A stretch of DNA of 64,000 bases from AP-15 sp963799085 (GTDB lineage Bacteria; Pseudomonadota; Alphaproteobacteria; ATCC43930; CGMCC-115725), in assembly GCA_963799085.1 (NCBI GenBank), contig CAWCWA010000006.1, positions 1 through 64,000 on the forward strand, written 5' to 3'. The position numbers and the translations under genes are program-made. The notes beneath the pieces are model-generated. The model made no database searches and was not told the origin of the DNA. It saw only the letters and a program-made list of their open reading frames with translations. Below, piece by piece: positions 62,973-64,000 of this stretch (its first letter is position 1; the number at the start of each line of letters is the position of its first letter).

Positions 62973-63914
62973 ATGTCGACATTCGTCATCGGCGGCACCG
63001 GCTTCATCGGCCGCCGGCTCGTGCCGTTGCTGGCCCAGCGCGGCGAGGAGGTCGTGTGCATGGACATCAATCCCGGCACCGCCGACTTCTCATCTCTCGG
63101 CAAGCAGGTCCGGGTATTGCGCGGCGACGTCAGCCAGTTCGACGACGTGATGTCGGCGATGACCGAAGCGAAGCCCAGCCGCGTCGTCAATCTCGCCTAC
63201 TACCTCGGCAGCGAGCACATGCCGCACGCCGCGTTCAAGCTCAACATTCTCGGCATGGACAATTGTTTCGAGGCGGCGCGCCTGCTCGGCGTCACTCGTG
63301 TTGCCTATGCCAGCTCGTTGGCGGTCAGCGGCGAACAACACTTCTACGGCGATCGGATCGTGACCGAGGACGATTTTCGCCACGGCCATGTGCAATACGC
63401 GATGCACAAGATCTTCAACGAGTGGCAGGCCGAGGATTACCGTGAAAAGCACGGCCTGGAGATCACCGCGATCCGCCCGGCCAACGTCACCGGCAACGAC
63501 AAGATCGTGGGCTCGGTCGACCACGTCAAATGCATCACCTTCCCGGCGCGCGGCCAGCCAATCTCGTTCCCGTTCAAGGACGCGATGCGTTGTCCGATCC
63601 ATGTCGATGAAATCGCCGAGATCTTCGCACGCGTGATCATGACCGACAAGCCGAAGCACTGGGTCTACAATACCGGCGGCGTCGCGGTGAGCCTCGGCGA
63701 GATCGCCGACATGGTGCGCGAGTTCCTGCCCGACGCCCGGATCAACTTCGAACAGGAAAAAGGCGGCCGGGAAATCTCCGGCAACTACCTGATCGACAAC
63801 ACTCGTCTGGTCCAAGAGTTCGGCGTGCAGTACCGGCCCTATCGGGAGCGCGTTCTGCAGATCATAAACGAAGTCCGCGCCGAGGAGGGCCTCGCCCCGA
63901 TCGCCGACCGCTGA
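62973..63914 (+). CDS. NAD-dependent epimerase/dehydratase (extended SDR)
   Basis: 313 residues from ATG 62,973 (ttgggagggaacacc upstream; ATG 62,958 also in frame). Rossmann motif TFVIGGTGFIGRRLVPLL, then VVNLAYYLGSEHMPHAAFKL, the active-site Ser/Tyr region YASSLAVSGEQHFYG and HGHVQYAMHKIFNEWQAEDY with YxxxK (YAMHK). A substrate-binding region CPIHVDEIAEIFARVIM follows. Nucleotide-sugar or related substrates are typical. Intact. Confidence 0.85.
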   Translation: MSTFVIGGTGFIGRRLVPLLAQRGEEVVCMDINPGTADFSSLGKQVRVLRGDVSQFDDVMSAMTEAKPSRVVNLAYYLGSEHMPHAAFKLNILGMDNCFEAARLLGVTRVAYASSLAVSGEQHFYGDRIVTEDDFRHGHVQYAMHKIFNEWQAEDYREKHGLEITAIRPANVTGNDKIVGSVDHVKCITFPARGQPISFPFKDAMRCPIHVDEIAEIFARVIMTDKPKHWVYNTGGVAVSLGEIADMVREFLPDARINFEQEKGGREISGNYLIDNTRLVQEFGVQYRPYRERVLQIINEVRAEEGLAPIADR

Positions 63915-64000
63915 CCGCGACTAGGATGGGCTAGATCGGCGCGCCGGCATAGCGCTGCGCTTGGCTGGGCGAGCGCCATCGCTGCGGGCCTCGTTCAGGA

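Overview
The window looks like two unrelated bacterial genomes joined at about position 27,450. Bases 1 to about 27,450 resemble accessory DNA of a gammaproteobacterium (Steroidobacter/Xanthomonadales-like by gene content; my inference). This part has integron attC sites with gene cassettes, a dispersed palindromic intergenic repeat, a mobilisation locus, and a protein C-terminus of the GGGGG-plus-transmembrane (GG-CTERM-like) type. Bases from about 27,450 to 64,000 resemble an alphaproteobacterium: dnaE, DUF1640 coiled-coil proteins, PEP-CTERM proteins, NtaA-type monooxygenases, an EcfG-like sigma factor and GT-C membrane proteins. The join truncates a gene on each side and the dispersed repeat stops before it. 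A chimeric contig is the simplest reading.

Left part. 0.3-2.2 kb: two tandem, frameshifted copies of a secreted zincin-like gene. 2.4-7.1 kb: secreted enzymes (serine hydrolase, intradiol-dioxygenase-like, retropepsin-like), separated by the dispersed repeat. 7.4-14.5 kb: attC-bounded cassettes (small hypothetical, deaminase-like, HIT protein broken by IS256, membrane protein, GNAT), plus a class A beta-lactamase and a secreted DUF4350-like protein. 14.5-16.1 kb: two small genes. 16.4-20.5 kb: a DUF6493 + SWIM zinc-finger pair. 20.7-23.0 kb: MobC/relaxase and a toxin-antitoxin pair. 23.2-25.3 kb: a DUF2971 gene with an unknown partner, and one further unknown. 25.85 kb: a tRNA-Arg 3' fragment. 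26.1-27.1 kb: a metallo-beta-lactamase-fold hydrolase.

Right part. 27.45-32.7 kb: 5'-truncated GH63-like glucosidase, DUF1223, SDR, glyoxalase-fold protein, a DUF1640 gene split by a 1.16-kb insertion carrying a PEP-CTERM gene, and tag. 32.4-34.5 kb: a ~555-bp segmental duplication. 34.3-42.7 kb: PEP-CTERM protein, dnaE, P-type ATPase remnant with a 21-bp tandem repeat, and two divergent NtaA-like monooxygenases. 43.1-54.8 kb: ECF sigma factor, then a run of translationally coupled GT-C/DUF2029 membrane proteins, some intact and some decayed. One of them carries an inverted internal segment next to an IS21 element. 54.9-55.9 kb: IS630 remnant, integrase fragment and a tRNA-Ala 3' fragment. 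56.1-60.8 kb: island with a primase-polymerase-like protein and an AAA ATPase/Toprim-like two-gene module. In this module the nuclease-like gene is cut by an IS1380 element with a clean 5-bp target duplication. 61.1-63.9 kb: frameshifted HisD/HpsN-like dehydrogenase, DUF1640 protein and NAD-dependent epimerase.

Most promising system: the ATPase/Toprim-like module (57.2-60.7 kb), a putative defence system whose interrupted partner can be rebuilt exactly from the sequence. Single-base frameshifts are frequent in both halves, several at homopolymers. Some broken genes may therefore be sequencing errors, although long genes such as dnaE and the transposases are intact.
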